Assembly (NCBI GenBank): GCA_900541685.1
Contig: UQKM01000004.1
Coordinates: forward strand, 1-64,000
Length of the DNA stretch: 64,000 nt
From: an uncultured Collinsella sp.
GTDB lineage: Bacteria; Actinomycetota; Coriobacteriia; Coriobacteriales; Coriobacteriaceae
Reading direction: 5' to 3'
The notes under the pieces: model-generated
Seen by the model: only the letters and a program-made list of their open reading frames with translations
What the model was told of the DNA's origin: nothing
The model's database searches: none
In this document: one piece after another, positions 26,255 to 34,678 of the stretch
How the letters are laid out: each line of letters opens with the position of its first letter
How positions within the stretch are numbered: position 1 is the first letter of the stretch
Made by a program: the position numbers and the translations under genes

Positions 26255-26309
26255 TAGCTAATTGGGGACGGGGCTCTTTAGCTAATTAGGGACGGAGCTC
26301 TTTTAGCTA
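26255..26309. repeat. Tandem 24-bp repeat, two full units and a partial third
   Basis: TAGCTAATTGGGGACGGGGC... and TAGCTAATTAGGGACGGAGC... follow each other with a 24-bp period immediately after the DUF1667 stop, then TAGCTA once more. Confidence 0.7.
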
Positions 26310-26337
26310 CCCCGCCATCCACCCGGTCCTCCTCCGC

Positions 26338-26404
26338 AGTTGCGGTGAAATACGGACTGTTTTATGGCTTCAGGCCGCTAAACAGTCCGTATTTCACCGC
26401 AACT
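26338..26404. repeat. 67-bp palindromic repeat, copy A
   Basis: Perfect 25-bp arms (AGTTGCGGTGAAATACGGAC... and its complement) around a 17-base loop, followed by TATGAGG. Two other copies are at 27877-27943 and 63823-63889. No T-run follows, so it is a REP-like element rather than a standard terminator. Confidence 0.85.
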
Positions 26405-26517
26405 TATGAGGGCGCGCATGGGATGCAAAGGAGTGTCCCGAAGTGCCGGCATAAAAAGAACGTCCCTATGTGCCGGGCTTGGGATACCATGGTGGCAGCC
26501 TAGCGAAAGGATGTTTC

Positions 26518-27606
26518 ATGGCACATGTCGATGACCAGCGCGTGGCGCGCGTGCTCGATGCGCTCGAGGATCAGCACCCCGGTGCGCAGCTGCTCGTGAA
26601 TGACCCGTGGTCGATCTATTACCTGACCGGCTTTTATGCCGATATGTTCGAGCGTTTTTGCGGCGTGCTGCTCGTGCGCGATGCCGAGCCGGTGATCCTG
26701 GTCAACGCACTGCATCAACTGCCCGAGTACGACAATGCCCGCGTCGCCTATCACACCGATACCGATGTCGTGGCCGACGCCATCGCTCGCGAGGTCGATC
26801 CGACCAAACCGCTCGGCATCGACACCGTCATGCGCTCCGGCTTTTTGATGCCGCTCATGGAGCGCCACGCCGCAAGCGAGTTTTTCCTGGGTGACTTTGC
26901 CGTCACCGCCGCACGCACCCACAAGGATGCCACCGAGCAGGAGCTCATGCGTGCGTCCTCGACCGCTAACGACGCTGTAATGGCCGATGCTATTAAGCTT
27001 GTCCACGAGGGCGTGACGGAACGCGAGATTGCCGACCAGATGCTCGGCCTGTATCGCAAGCACGGCTGCGAGGGCTTTAGCTTTCCGCCCATCGTGAGCT
27101 TTGGCGCCAACGCCGGCGACCCGCATCACGAACCCGACGACACTGTGCTCAAGCGCGGCGACGTGGTGCTGTTCGACATTGGCGGACGCCGCTGCAACTA
27201 TTGCTCGGACATGACGCGCACGTTCTTTTGGGGCGAACCGGACGAGGAGACGGCACGCATCTACGACATCGTGCGCCGCGCCAACGAGGCCGCCGAAGCG
27301 CTCATCGCACCGGGCGTGCGCATGTGCGACCTGGACCGCGCCGCACGCGATGTGATTGAAGACGCGGGCTACGGCGAATACTTTACGCATCGCCTGGGTC
27401 ACTCGATCGGCCTGCAGGACCACGAGCCGGGCGACGTCTCGCTCGTCAACGAGCAGGTCGTAGAGCCGGGCATGACGTTCTCCATCGAACCGGGCATCTA
27501 CCTCCCCGACCGCACCGGCGTCCGCATCGAGGACCTGGCCCTGGTGACCGAGAACGGCGTCGAAATTCTCAACGCCTACCCCCACGATCCGGTCCGCCTA
27601 GACTAG
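26518..27606 (+). CDS. M24 family metallopeptidase (Xaa-Pro aminopeptidase-like), 362 aa
   Basis: A creatinase-type N-terminal domain (LLVNDPWSIYYLTGFYAD) precedes the pita-bread catalytic domain. All five metal ligands of the M24 family are visible: Asp in VLFDIGGRR, Asp in NYCSDMTRTFFWG, His in THRLGHSIG, Glu in FSIEPGIYLP and Glu in VRIEDLALV. It likely removes N-terminal residues before proline in the cytoplasm (PepQ/YpdF class). ATG at 26518 follows AAAGG. Transcribed alone; a perfect 33-bp palindrome sits right after the stop. Confidence 0.9.
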   Translation: MAHVDDQRVARVLDALEDQHPGAQLLVNDPWSIYYLTGFYADMFERFCGVLLVRDAEPVILVNALHQLPEYDNARVAYHTDTDVVADAIAREVDPTKPLGIDTVMRSGFLMPLMERHAASEFFLGDFAVTAARTHKDATEQELMRASSTANDAVMADAIKLVHEGVTEREIADQMLGLYRKHGCEGFSFPPIVSFGANAGDPHHEPDDTVLKRGDVVLFDIGGRRCNYCSDMTRTFFWGEPDEETARIYDIVRRANEAAEALIAPGVRMCDLDRAARDVIEDAGYGEYFTHRLGHSIGLQDHEPGDVSLVNEQVVEPGMTFSIEPGIYLPDRTGVRIEDLALVTENGVEILNAYPHDPVRLD

Positions 27607-27608
27607 GC

Positions 27609-27641
27609 AATGCGACAAAGGGACAGTCCCTTTGTCGCATT
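27609..27641. terminator. Perfect hairpin after the peptidase gene
   Basis: AATGCGACAAAGGGAC and its exact complement around one base, three bases after the stop codon. No T-run on either side, so it may be a REP-like element or a 3'-end-stabilising hairpin. Confidence 0.55.
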
Positions 27642-27651
27642 CCGATTTTGC

Positions 27652-27816
27652 TGCGCCACGAAAACGGGCTATCTACTACGTTTAACCCGCATGGGTCGAC
27701 CATGCGGGTCTTTTTTGAAAACCAGCAAGTCGTCTACCTGCGGTTTTGATTTCACGATTTTCCGTGTGGTCGAGGGTAGTCGCCAAAACGTAGTAGATAG
27801 CCCCATTTCGTGGCGA
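27652..27816. mobile_element. 165-bp MITE-like element, copy 1
   Basis: Long terminal inverted repeats: GCGCCACGAAAACGGGCTA.. at the left and ..TAGCCCCATTTCGTGGCGA at the right, each continuing inward through ATCTACTACGTTT / AACGTAGTAGAT. The second copy (41942-42106) has the same length and the same internal landmarks (AAGTCGTCTACCTGCGG, GGTCGAGGGTAGT). No coding capacity. Confidence 0.75.
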
Positions 27817-27876
27817 GCAAGTCAACTCGAGGAGCAGGGTAGTCAAAATAGCCCCGTCCCAAATTGACTACTTTTA

Positions 27877-27943
27877 AGTTGCGGTGATATACGGACTGTT
27901 TGAGGCTTCTGGCTTGTAAAACAGTCCGTATTTCACCGCAACT
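27877..27943. repeat. 67-bp palindromic repeat, copy B
   Basis: Same arms as copy A with one mismatch in the left arm (GATAT for GAAAT); ends 14 bases after the folC stop (minus strand). Confidence 0.85.
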
Positions 27944-27957
27944 GCTGAGGGGATGGG

Positions 27958-29301
27958 TTAACGGAGCAGCCCCGCTACTTCGCCGGCTAGGGTGATGGTG
28001 CCGGCTGCTACGAAGGGCTCGCCCGCAGCATCGAAGGCGGCGAGGGCATCGGACACGCTCGGGTATACGCCCGCGAGCTTATCGGCGTCCACCAGGGCAG
28101 CGAGCTCCTCTGCCGGCAGGGCGCGGTCGGAATCGGTCTGCGTCACGACCACGCGCGGGAAGGCCGGAATCAACACGTCGACGATGCCCGCCACGTCCTT
28201 GTCGGCCAGCGCAGCGCACAGCAGCGTGGGGCGATTCTCCACGCACGGATCGATCTCGTCCAGCGCGCTCACAAAGTTCTCGCAGCTCTGAGGGTTATGG
28301 CAGGCATCGATCAGCTTGAGAGGATTGGCCCCCAGCACGTCAAAACGACCCGGCGTGGGGCAACCCATAAGCGATGCATCCAACGCATCGTGATCGAGCT
28401 CGCGACCCAGATACCCCTCGCAAAGCATAATCGCGCACGCTGCATTCTGCGGCTGGTAGGCCGGCTTGACCATGCTCGACGTATAGATTGCGCGCGGCGT
28501 GGTACAGCTAAACTCAACCGTGTCGCCAACATGCGCCGGCACCTTAGTCGTAGCGTGGCTCACCACGAGCGGCACGATGCCGCACTCGCGACAACGGGCA
28601 TCCATCACGCGCTGAACACTCGCCTCATGCGTGCCCTCGCCCAGTACAACCAGGCGTCCGGGCTTAATGACCGCAGCCTTCTCCCCCGCAATGGCCTCGA
28701 GCGTATCGCCCAAAATACGTGTGTGATCGAGCCCAATACCCGTAATGGCGACGGCCACGGGATCAGTCGCACTCGTAGCATCCCAGCGTCCGCCCATGCC
28801 AACCTCAAGCACGGCAACATCCACGCGAGCCTCGGCAAACACCACAAGTGCAGCAGCCGTCAAAAGGTCAAACGGCGTGATGGTATAGGCGCGCTCCCCC
28901 GCCGCCACACGACGGGCATTCACTCGATGCCCCGCCTCAACAGCGGCCGAAACGCCACGGGCGAATGCCTCATCGCTCACGACGCATCCATCGACTTCCA
29001 TGCGCTCGGGATAGCGTACCAGCTGTGGCGACGTATACAGCGCGGTCTTGAGCCCCTCACCACGAAGAATGGCAGCCGAAAAACGCGTAGTCGAAGTCTT
29101 GCCATTGGTACCGGCAACCTGAATGCAATCAAAATACTCATCCGGACGCCCCAGCTCGTCGAGCATATCGACAACCGTCTCGAGCAGAGGACCAGCATCC
29201 CCAGAAATCCGCCCCGTATCAGCAGCCAAAGCAACAGCCTCACCAAACGAAAGCAACTCAAACGAGAAAGGAACGACATACGACCCAGAACGCTTAGCCA
29301 T
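27958..29301 (-). CDS. folC: Folylpolyglutamate synthase / dihydrofolate synthase
   Basis: 447 residues, Mur-ligase-like. ATP loop VAGTNGKTSTTRFSA, then ALYTSPQLVRYPERMEVDG, VLEVGMGGRWDATSATDP, GLDHTRILGDTLEAIAGEKAAVIKPG and the C-terminal LIDACHNPQSCENF. Joins glutamate to dihydropteroate and extends folate polyglutamate tails. The start at 29301 is where similarity begins (MAKRSGS), with GGGGGA upstream; the valS-folC order is a classical neighbourhood. A structured intergenic region lies before it. Confidence 0.92.
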   Translation of the reverse strand: MAKRSGSYVVPFSFELLSFGEAVALAADTGRISGDAGPLLETVVDMLDELGRPDEYFDCIQVAGTNGKTSTTRFSAAILRGEGLKTALYTSPQLVRYPERMEVDGCVVSDEAFARGVSAAVEAGHRVNARRVAAGERAYTITPFDLLTAAALVVFAEARVDVAVLEVGMGGRWDATSATDPVAVAITGIGLDHTRILGDTLEAIAGEKAAVIKPGRLVVLGEGTHEASVQRVMDARCRECGIVPLVVSHATTKVPAHVGDTVEFSCTTPRAIYTSSMVKPAYQPQNAACAIMLCEGYLGRELDHDALDASLMGCPTPGRFDVLGANPLKLIDACHNPQSCENFVSALDEIDPCVENRPTLLCAALADKDVAGIVDVLIPAFPRVVVTQTDSDRALPAEELAALVDADKLAGVYPSVSDALAAFDAAGEPFVAAGTITLAGEVAGLLR

Positions 29302-29457
29302 AACCCAAAGTCCCCCATAACAGAAAAAGAGGCCCACCAAAAAGAATGAGCCCCTCGCGTTGACAATATCAGCCTCTACCCGCTTGCAGCAAGATCAAGG
29401 CCACAACCCAGTGGCCCTAACCTACCAGTTGCAAACAACCACGTAACCGCAATGGGA

Positions 29458-29565
29458 GCGGTTTGGGGCTTTGCTCGATACAAGTTCCGCACGAGCCGAA
29501 GGCCACTTAATGTGGCCTTCGTGCGAGCAGGACTGTCCGCAGTAGCGAGCAATGCCCCAAACCGC
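29458..29565. ncRNA. Structured intergenic region between valS and folC
   Basis: A 20-bp outer stem (GCGGTTTGGGGC.TTGCTCG with its complement, one mismatch) encloses a second strong hairpin at 29489-29524 (GCACGA..GAAGGCCAC-TTAA-GTGGCCTTCGTGC). It lies 16 bases beyond the valS stop and about 157 bases before folC. It could be a processed RNA, a 3'-end structure or a mobile palindrome; no T-run follows on the minus strand. Confidence 0.5.
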
Positions 29566-29580
29566 GTCCCCCAGTAACGC

Positions 29581-32277
29581 TTACGAGAAGTCAGCAACCT
29601 GAGCAGTCAGCGCCGCCAGGATCTCCTTGAGCTCAGCTGCACGGTCCCTCTTCTTCTGGACCACCGCAGGCGCGGCCTTAGCCACAAAGCCCTCGTTGGC
29701 GAGCGTCTTCTCGCAGCCGGCGAGCTCCTTCTGAGCAGCGGCGATCTCCTTCTCCAGACGCGCCTTCTCGGCCGAAAGGTCAACCTTGCCCTCGAGCACC
29801 ACAAAGACCTCGACGCCGCTGTCGACCACGGCAATGCTCGCAGCCGGCTTCTCGACGTCGGTACCCATAACCAGCGAGGCGGTGTTCGCCAGCGGCTCAA
29901 TGGTCGAGCGCAGGCTCTCGAGCTTCTCAATGTCCTCGGAGCCGGCGCGCACGACCACGTCGAGCTCGGCCTTGGGGCTCAAGCGGTAACGCGAACGGGT
30001 AGCGCGGGCAGCAGACACGACGGTGCGGCACAGCTCAAACGCACGCTCGGCGTCCTCATCCACGTACTTAGCATAGTCGGCGGGCTCGGGCCACTTGGCG
30101 ATCATGAGCGCCTCGGCGCGGTTCACGTTGCCCTCGGCGTCCAGATCGAGCACGCTCGCCGGCATGTTGTCCCAGATCTCCTCGGTGACAAACGGCATGA
30201 GCGGGTGCATCAGGCGAATGGAGGTGTCGAGCACAAAGATCAGGTTGCGCTGCGCCTGCAGACGACCCTCGCCCTTCAGGCGGGACTTGGTGACCTCGAC
30301 GTACCAGTCGCAGACCTCGTTCCAGAAGAACTGCTGCACGCCGCGGGCCATGTCGCCAAAGGTGTAGTTCTCGATGCCCTCGGTGACCATCTTGACAGCC
30401 TTGGCCAGGCGGCTGAACATCCAGGCGTCGGCCGGCGTCTCCACGACGGGCTCGCCGGGCGTGTAGCCCTCCATGTTCATAAGCAGGAAGCGGCTGGCGT
30501 TCCAGATCTTGGTCACAAACGACTTGGCCTGGTCGGTGCGCGGGCTGTCGATGAGCTTCTTGGTCTTCTTGTCGATGTTCGCGTCGAACTTAACGTCCTG
30601 GTTGTTGGTGCAGAGCGTGAGCAGGTTGTAACGCATGGCATCGGCGCCGTACATACCGATGAGGTCCATGGGGTCAACGCCGTTGCCCTTAGACTTGGAC
30701 ATGCGGCTGCCGTCCTTGGCAAGGATCGTCGGGTAGATGACGACGTCCTTAAACGGCACCTCGTCCAGGAAGTACAGCGAGCTCATAACCATGCGGGCAA
30801 CCCACAGCGCGATGATGTCGCGCGCGGTGACGAGCGCCGTCGTGGGGTGATGCCCCTCGAGCAGCTCCGGCTTTTGCGGCCAGCCCTGCGTGGCGAAGGT
30901 CCACAGCTGCGAGCTGAACCAGGTGTCCAGCACGTTCTCGTCCTGATGCACGTGATGACCGCCGCACTTGGGGCACACGTCGGTGTCCTCGGTGAGGGCG
31001 TCCTCCCAGCCGCAGTCCTCGCAGTAGAACACGGGGATGCGATGGCCCCACCACAGCTGGCGCGAGATGCACCAGTCCTTGAGGTTCTCCATCCAGGTGG
31101 TGTAGGTCTGCGTCCAGCGCGCGGGGTGGAAGGTGACCTTGCCGGAGTTGACGGCGTCGAGCGCCGGTCCCTTGAGCTTGTCGACGGCCACAAACCACTG
31201 CTCGGACAGCCACGGCTCCAGCGCGGAGTCGCAACGGTAGCAGTGCATGACGGAGTGGTCGAGCTCTTCGACGTGGTCGAGCAGGTCGTGCTCCTCGAAC
31301 CACTTGATGACCGCCTCGCGGCACTCGTCGCGGTTCATGCCGGTGAACTCGCCATAGCCCTCGACGACCACCGCGTGCTCGTCGAAGATGTTGATCTGTG
31401 GCAGATCGTGGGCCTGACCCATGGCGTAATCGTTGGGGTCGTGGGCCGGGGTAACCTTGACAAAGCCGGAACCGAAGTTGGCGTCGACATGCCAATCCTC
31501 AAAGATGGGGATCTCGCGGTCGACGATGGGGAGCTTGACGGTCTTGCCCACAAAGGCGGCCTTCTCGGGGTCCTTCGGGGAGACGGCGACGCCCGTGTCG
31601 CCGAGCATGGTCTCGGGGCGCGTGGTGGCGACGACGATGTAGTCCTGGCCGTTGACCGGCTCGGTCAGCGGGTAGCGCAGGTGCCACAGGTGGCCCTTCT
31701 CGTCCTTATACTCGGCCTCGTCGTCCGAGATGGCGGTGGTGCAGTTGGGGCACCAGTTGACGATGTGCTTGCCGCGATAGATCAGGCCGTCGTGGTACCA
31801 GTCGCAGAAGACCTTACGCACGGCCTGGGCGTAATCCTCGTCCATGGTGAAGCGCACGTTGTCGAAGTCGACGGAGCAGCCCATGCGCTTGATCTGCTCG
31901 ACGATGATGCCGCCGTACTCGTGGGTCCAGTCCCAGCAGGCGTCGACAAACATGTCGCGACCGATCTCCAGGCGGCTGATGCCCTCGCTCTTGAGCTTCT
32001 TGTCGACCTTGGTCTGCGTAGCGATACCGGCGTGGTCGGTGCCGAGCACCCAGCGCGTGGACTTGCCGCGCATGCGGGCCATACGGATGATGGCGTCCTG
32101 GATGGAGTCGTCAGTGGCGTGGCCCATGTGGAGCTTGCCGGTCACGTTGGGAGGCGGAATGGTGACGGTGCAATCGCCCACGCCCTCGCGGCGCTTGTAG
32201 TAGCCGCCGTCGAGCCACTTCTGCAAGATCGCCGGCTCGTTGGTCGATGGATCGTAGTTCTTGGGCATTTCTTCCAT
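29581..32277 (-). CDS. valS: Valyl-tRNA synthetase
   Basis: 898 residues. Class I signatures: PPPNVTGKLHMGHATDDSIQD (HIGH as HMGH), editing-domain residues around TTRPETMLGDTGVAV, and the KMSKS loop as DGSRMSKSKGNGVDP. An anticodon-binding helical domain follows, and the C-terminal coiled coil (LEGKVDLSAEKARLEKEIAAAQKEL) is present. It charges tRNA-Val and edits Thr. GGGAG lies six bases before ATG at 32277; an ATG three codons later is a less likely start. A GC-rich leader hairpin stands close upstream. Confidence 0.95.
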   Translation of the reverse strand: MEEMPKNYDPSTNEPAILQKWLDGGYYKRREGVGDCTVTIPPPNVTGKLHMGHATDDSIQDAIIRMARMRGKSTRWVLGTDHAGIATQTKVDKKLKSEGISRLEIGRDMFVDACWDWTHEYGGIIVEQIKRMGCSVDFDNVRFTMDEDYAQAVRKVFCDWYHDGLIYRGKHIVNWCPNCTTAISDDEAEYKDEKGHLWHLRYPLTEPVNGQDYIVVATTRPETMLGDTGVAVSPKDPEKAAFVGKTVKLPIVDREIPIFEDWHVDANFGSGFVKVTPAHDPNDYAMGQAHDLPQINIFDEHAVVVEGYGEFTGMNRDECREAVIKWFEEHDLLDHVEELDHSVMHCYRCDSALEPWLSEQWFVAVDKLKGPALDAVNSGKVTFHPARWTQTYTTWMENLKDWCISRQLWWGHRIPVFYCEDCGWEDALTEDTDVCPKCGGHHVHQDENVLDTWFSSQLWTFATQGWPQKPELLEGHHPTTALVTARDIIALWVARMVMSSLYFLDEVPFKDVVIYPTILAKDGSRMSKSKGNGVDPMDLIGMYGADAMRYNLLTLCTNNQDVKFDANIDKKTKKLIDSPRTDQAKSFVTKIWNASRFLLMNMEGYTPGEPVVETPADAWMFSRLAKAVKMVTEGIENYTFGDMARGVQQFFWNEVCDWYVEVTKSRLKGEGRLQAQRNLIFVLDTSIRLMHPLMPFVTEEIWDNMPASVLDLDAEGNVNRAEALMIAKWPEPADYAKYVDEDAERAFELCRTVVSAARATRSRYRLSPKAELDVVVRAGSEDIEKLESLRSTIEPLANTASLVMGTDVEKPAASIAVVDSGVEVFVVLEGKVDLSAEKARLEKEIAAAQKELAGCEKTLANEGFVAKAAPAVVQKKRDRAAELKEILAALTAQVADFS

Positions 32278-32297
32278 ATATCTCTCCCTTGCCCGTC

Positions 32298-32337
32298 GGG
32301 GAGGAATGTAGGCCCGCTAGGGTCTGCATTCCTCCCC
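32298..32337 (-). promoter_or_regulatory. Leader hairpin before valS
   Basis: GGGGAGGAATG and CATTCCTCCCC (11 bp, 18-base loop) end 21 bases before the valS start. There is no T-run and no T-box consensus, so it is neither a classical attenuator nor a T-box. It may control translation. Confidence 0.5.
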
Positions 32338-32432
32338 TTAGGTATCGATTACTTCAGTCTGAATGAATTCGCTGAGGCTTAAACAAACACACAGAATAAC
32401 ACAGGTAGTTGGGGTTATTGCGTATATATAAA

Positions 32433-32464
32433 ATAGCCTCCGGCCGCAGGTGGTCGGAGGCTAT
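32433..32464 (-). terminator. Terminator after clpX
   Basis: ATAGCCTCCG paired with CGGAGGCTAT, followed on the minus strand by TTTTATATA; 24 bases after the clpX stop. Confidence 0.88.
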
Positions 32465-32487
32465 CGACAAAAACGTTTTGACAGGTT

Positions 32488-33894
32488 TTAGCCGTAGATG
32501 CGTTGGGGCTGTTCTTCGCCCTTAACCGCCGCTTCGGTTACGACGACCTTGGCAACGCCTTCCTCGCTGGGGAGGTCGAACATCGTCTGCTGCAGCACGT
32601 CCTCGCAGATGGCGCGCAGGCCGCGGGCGCCGGTCTTGCGGGCAAGCGCCATGCGGGCGATCTCGTGCAGGGCCGCGTCCTCAAACTCAAGATCGACATC
32701 CTCGAGCTGGAACATCTTGCGGTACTGTCGCACCACAGCGTTCTTGGGCTCGATCAGGATCGACACCAGGTCGTCCTCGTCGAGCGCCTGCGTCTGGGTG
32801 ACGACGGGCGTACGGCCCACGAACTCGGGGATCATGCCAAAGGCGTTAAGGTCCTGCGGAAGCACCTGACGCAGCAGGTCGTTCTCGTCAACCGAGGTGG
32901 GGCCGGCAATCTCGGAGTTAAAGCCCACGCCCTTGTTGCCCACGCGATCGGCAATGATCTTGTCCAGACCCACAAAGGCACCGCCGCAGATAAACAGGAT
33001 GTTGGTCGTGTCGATCTGCAGGAGCTCCTGCTGGGGATGCTTGCGGCCGCCGGTGGGCGGAACGCTGGCCACCGTGCCCTCAAGAATCTTAAGCAGTGCC
33101 TGCTGAACGCCCTCGCCCGAAACATCACGGGTAATAGAGAGGTTCTCGGCCTTGCGGGCGATCTTGTCAATCTCGTCCACGTAGATAATGCCCACCTGAG
33201 CGCGCTCAATGTCGCCATCGGCGGCGTTGATGAGCTTGAGCAGGATGTTCTCCACATCCTCTCCCACGTAGCCAGCCTCGGTGAGCGCGGTGGCGTCGGC
33301 GATGGCAAACGGAACCTCGAGGATGCGCGCGAGCGTCTGGGCGAGCAGGGTCTTGCCGGTACCGGTGGGGCCGAGCAGCAAAATGTTGGACTTGGCGAGC
33401 TCCACCTCGTCCATATCGTCGTCGATCTGCGAGCCCATGCCGTCGTCAAAGGCAGACAACGCGGCGCCGCCCTCGATCACGCGGCGATAGTGATTGTACA
33501 CGGCCACCGACATGGCGCGCTTGGCGTCCTCCTGACCCATAACATAGGCCGAAAGCTCGTCATAGATCTCGTGCGGCGTCGGCACGTGCGTGATGACCTG
33601 GCGGTCGTCCTCGAGCTCAAAGCCCTCGGCCTCGGGGTCCACGGCGGGCTGGGATGCAGCCTGGCCGTGGTCGTTGAGGAAGCCCGGCAGCTTGCCGTTG
33701 CGGGCAGCGTCCATAAAGTCCGAAGCCAGCGACTCCTCAAGGATCTCGGAACAGGCGGCAACGCACTCGTCACAGATAAAGATGTTGGTCGGGCCCTTTA
33801 CGAGGCGACGGACCTGGCCCTGCTCTTTTCCGCAGAAGGAGCAGCGAATGGGGTTGCCGTTCTCGTCAAAGTTGTCCTGCATGTTTCCTGCCAT
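32488..33894 (-). CDS. clpX: ATP-dependent Clp protease ATP-binding subunit ClpX
   Basis: 468 residues. N-terminal C4 zinc-binding domain (CSFCGKEQGQVRRL...FICDECV), AAA+ core with Walker A LLGPTGTGKT, Walker B GIIYVDEIDKIA and the sensor/box VII region. An acidic linker of about 50 residues after the zinc domain makes it longer than E. coli ClpX (424). It unfolds tagged substrates and feeds them to ClpP. ATG at 33894 lies one base from the clpP stop with AAGGA upstream, so clpP and clpX are coupled. The next gene downstream, valS, has its own leader. Confidence 0.95.
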   Translation of the reverse strand: MAGNMQDNFDENGNPIRCSFCGKEQGQVRRLVKGPTNIFICDECVAACSEILEESLASDFMDAARNGKLPGFLNDHGQAASQPAVDPEAEGFELEDDRQVITHVPTPHEIYDELSAYVMGQEDAKRAMSVAVYNHYRRVIEGGAALSAFDDGMGSQIDDDMDEVELAKSNILLLGPTGTGKTLLAQTLARILEVPFAIADATALTEAGYVGEDVENILLKLINAADGDIERAQVGIIYVDEIDKIARKAENLSITRDVSGEGVQQALLKILEGTVASVPPTGGRKHPQQELLQIDTTNILFICGGAFVGLDKIIADRVGNKGVGFNSEIAGPTSVDENDLLRQVLPQDLNAFGMIPEFVGRTPVVTQTQALDEDDLVSILIEPKNAVVRQYRKMFQLEDVDLEFEDAALHEIARMALARKTGARGLRAICEDVLQQTMFDLPSEEGVAKVVVTEAAVKGEEQPQRIYG

Positions 33895-33895
33895 C

Positions 33896-34516
33896 CTAGG
33901 CGTCCTTCGCGGCGAGATCGCGAGAGGTGACGATACGGTCAATCAGGCCGTAGTCGAGGGCCTCGGCAGCCGTGAGGTAGTTGTCGCGCTCGGTATCGGC
34001 CTGGACCTTCTCGATGGGCTGGCCCGAGGCGTCGGACAGAATCTGGTTGAGCTCGCGACGGGTCTTCTTAATCTCCTCGGCCACGATCTCGATCTCGGTC
34101 TGCTGACCCTGGGCACCGCCGCTGGGCTGGTGAATCATGACTTTGGAGTGAGGCAGGCAGAAGCGCTTGCCCTTAGCGCCGGCCGAAAGCAGCACGGCGG
34201 CCATGGACGCGGCCATACCGACGCAGATGGTGGAGACCTGCGGCTTGATGAAGTTCATGGTGTCAAGAATCGCCAGGCCGGAGTAAACCTCGCCACCGGG
34301 CGAATTGATGTAGAGCGAGATATCCTTCTCGGCATCCTGGCTCTCAAGATGCAGTAGCTGGGCAACGACCAGGTTGGCGCTGACGGAGTTAATCTCCTCG
34401 CCCAAGAAGATGATGCGGTCGTTGAGCAGGCGCGAATAGATATCGTAGCTGCGCTCGCCGCGCGGCGTCTGCTCGATAACGTATGGCACGAGGGCGGAAT
34501 CGAACTTAGCGATCAT
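33896..34516 (-). CDS. clpP: ATP-dependent Clp protease proteolytic subunit ClpP
   Basis: 206 residues. Serine protease with the catalytic Ser in VGMAASMAAVLLSAG, His in LPHSKVMIHQPSGG and Asp further on; starts ALVPYVIEQTPRGERSYDIYSRLLNDRIIFLG as in all ClpP proteins. It forms the tetradecameric chamber for ClpX. ATG at 34516 is preferred because GGAG lies six bases before it; ATG at 34528 or 34522 is possible. First gene of the clpP-clpX pair, separated from tig by a strong hairpin. Confidence 0.95.
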   Translation of the reverse strand: MIAKFDSALVPYVIEQTPRGERSYDIYSRLLNDRIIFLGEEINSVSANLVVAQLLHLESQDAEKDISLYINSPGGEVYSGLAILDTMNFIKPQVSTICVGMAASMAAVLLSAGAKGKRFCLPHSKVMIHQPSGGAQGQQTEIEIVAEEIKKTRRELNQILSDASGQPIEKVQADTERDNYLTAAEALDYGLIDRIVTSRDLAAKDA

Positions 34517-34561
34517 ACGCATCTCCATTTCTCTTACGGACCAATAGTGGTTCTAGACAAA

Positions 34562-34602
34562 CGTACGGTGCCCGCATGCTATGCATTGGCTGGCACCGTA
34601 CG
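34562..34602 (-). terminator. Hairpin between tig and clpP
   Basis: CGTACGGTGCC and GGCACCGTACG (11 bp, 19-base loop) followed by TTTGTC on the minus strand. Probably a weak terminator after tig that lets some transcription into clpP. Confidence 0.6.
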
Positions 34603-34678
34603 AAGCAACCGGATAACCGGCTTATAACTTTACCCCATCACGGGCACATACATGCGCTCGCGGGCAAGGTGGCGAGAA

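Noticed and set aside
30205..32382. A long plus-strand open frame (725 codons) opposite valS
   Set aside because: It is the mirror of a GC-rich real gene: no family similarity, antisense codon use. The same applies to the long frames opposite thrS, xdh, clpX and tig.
32278..32430. T-box leader upstream of valS
   Set aside because: No T-box consensus and no terminator/antiterminator pair; only a simple hairpin.
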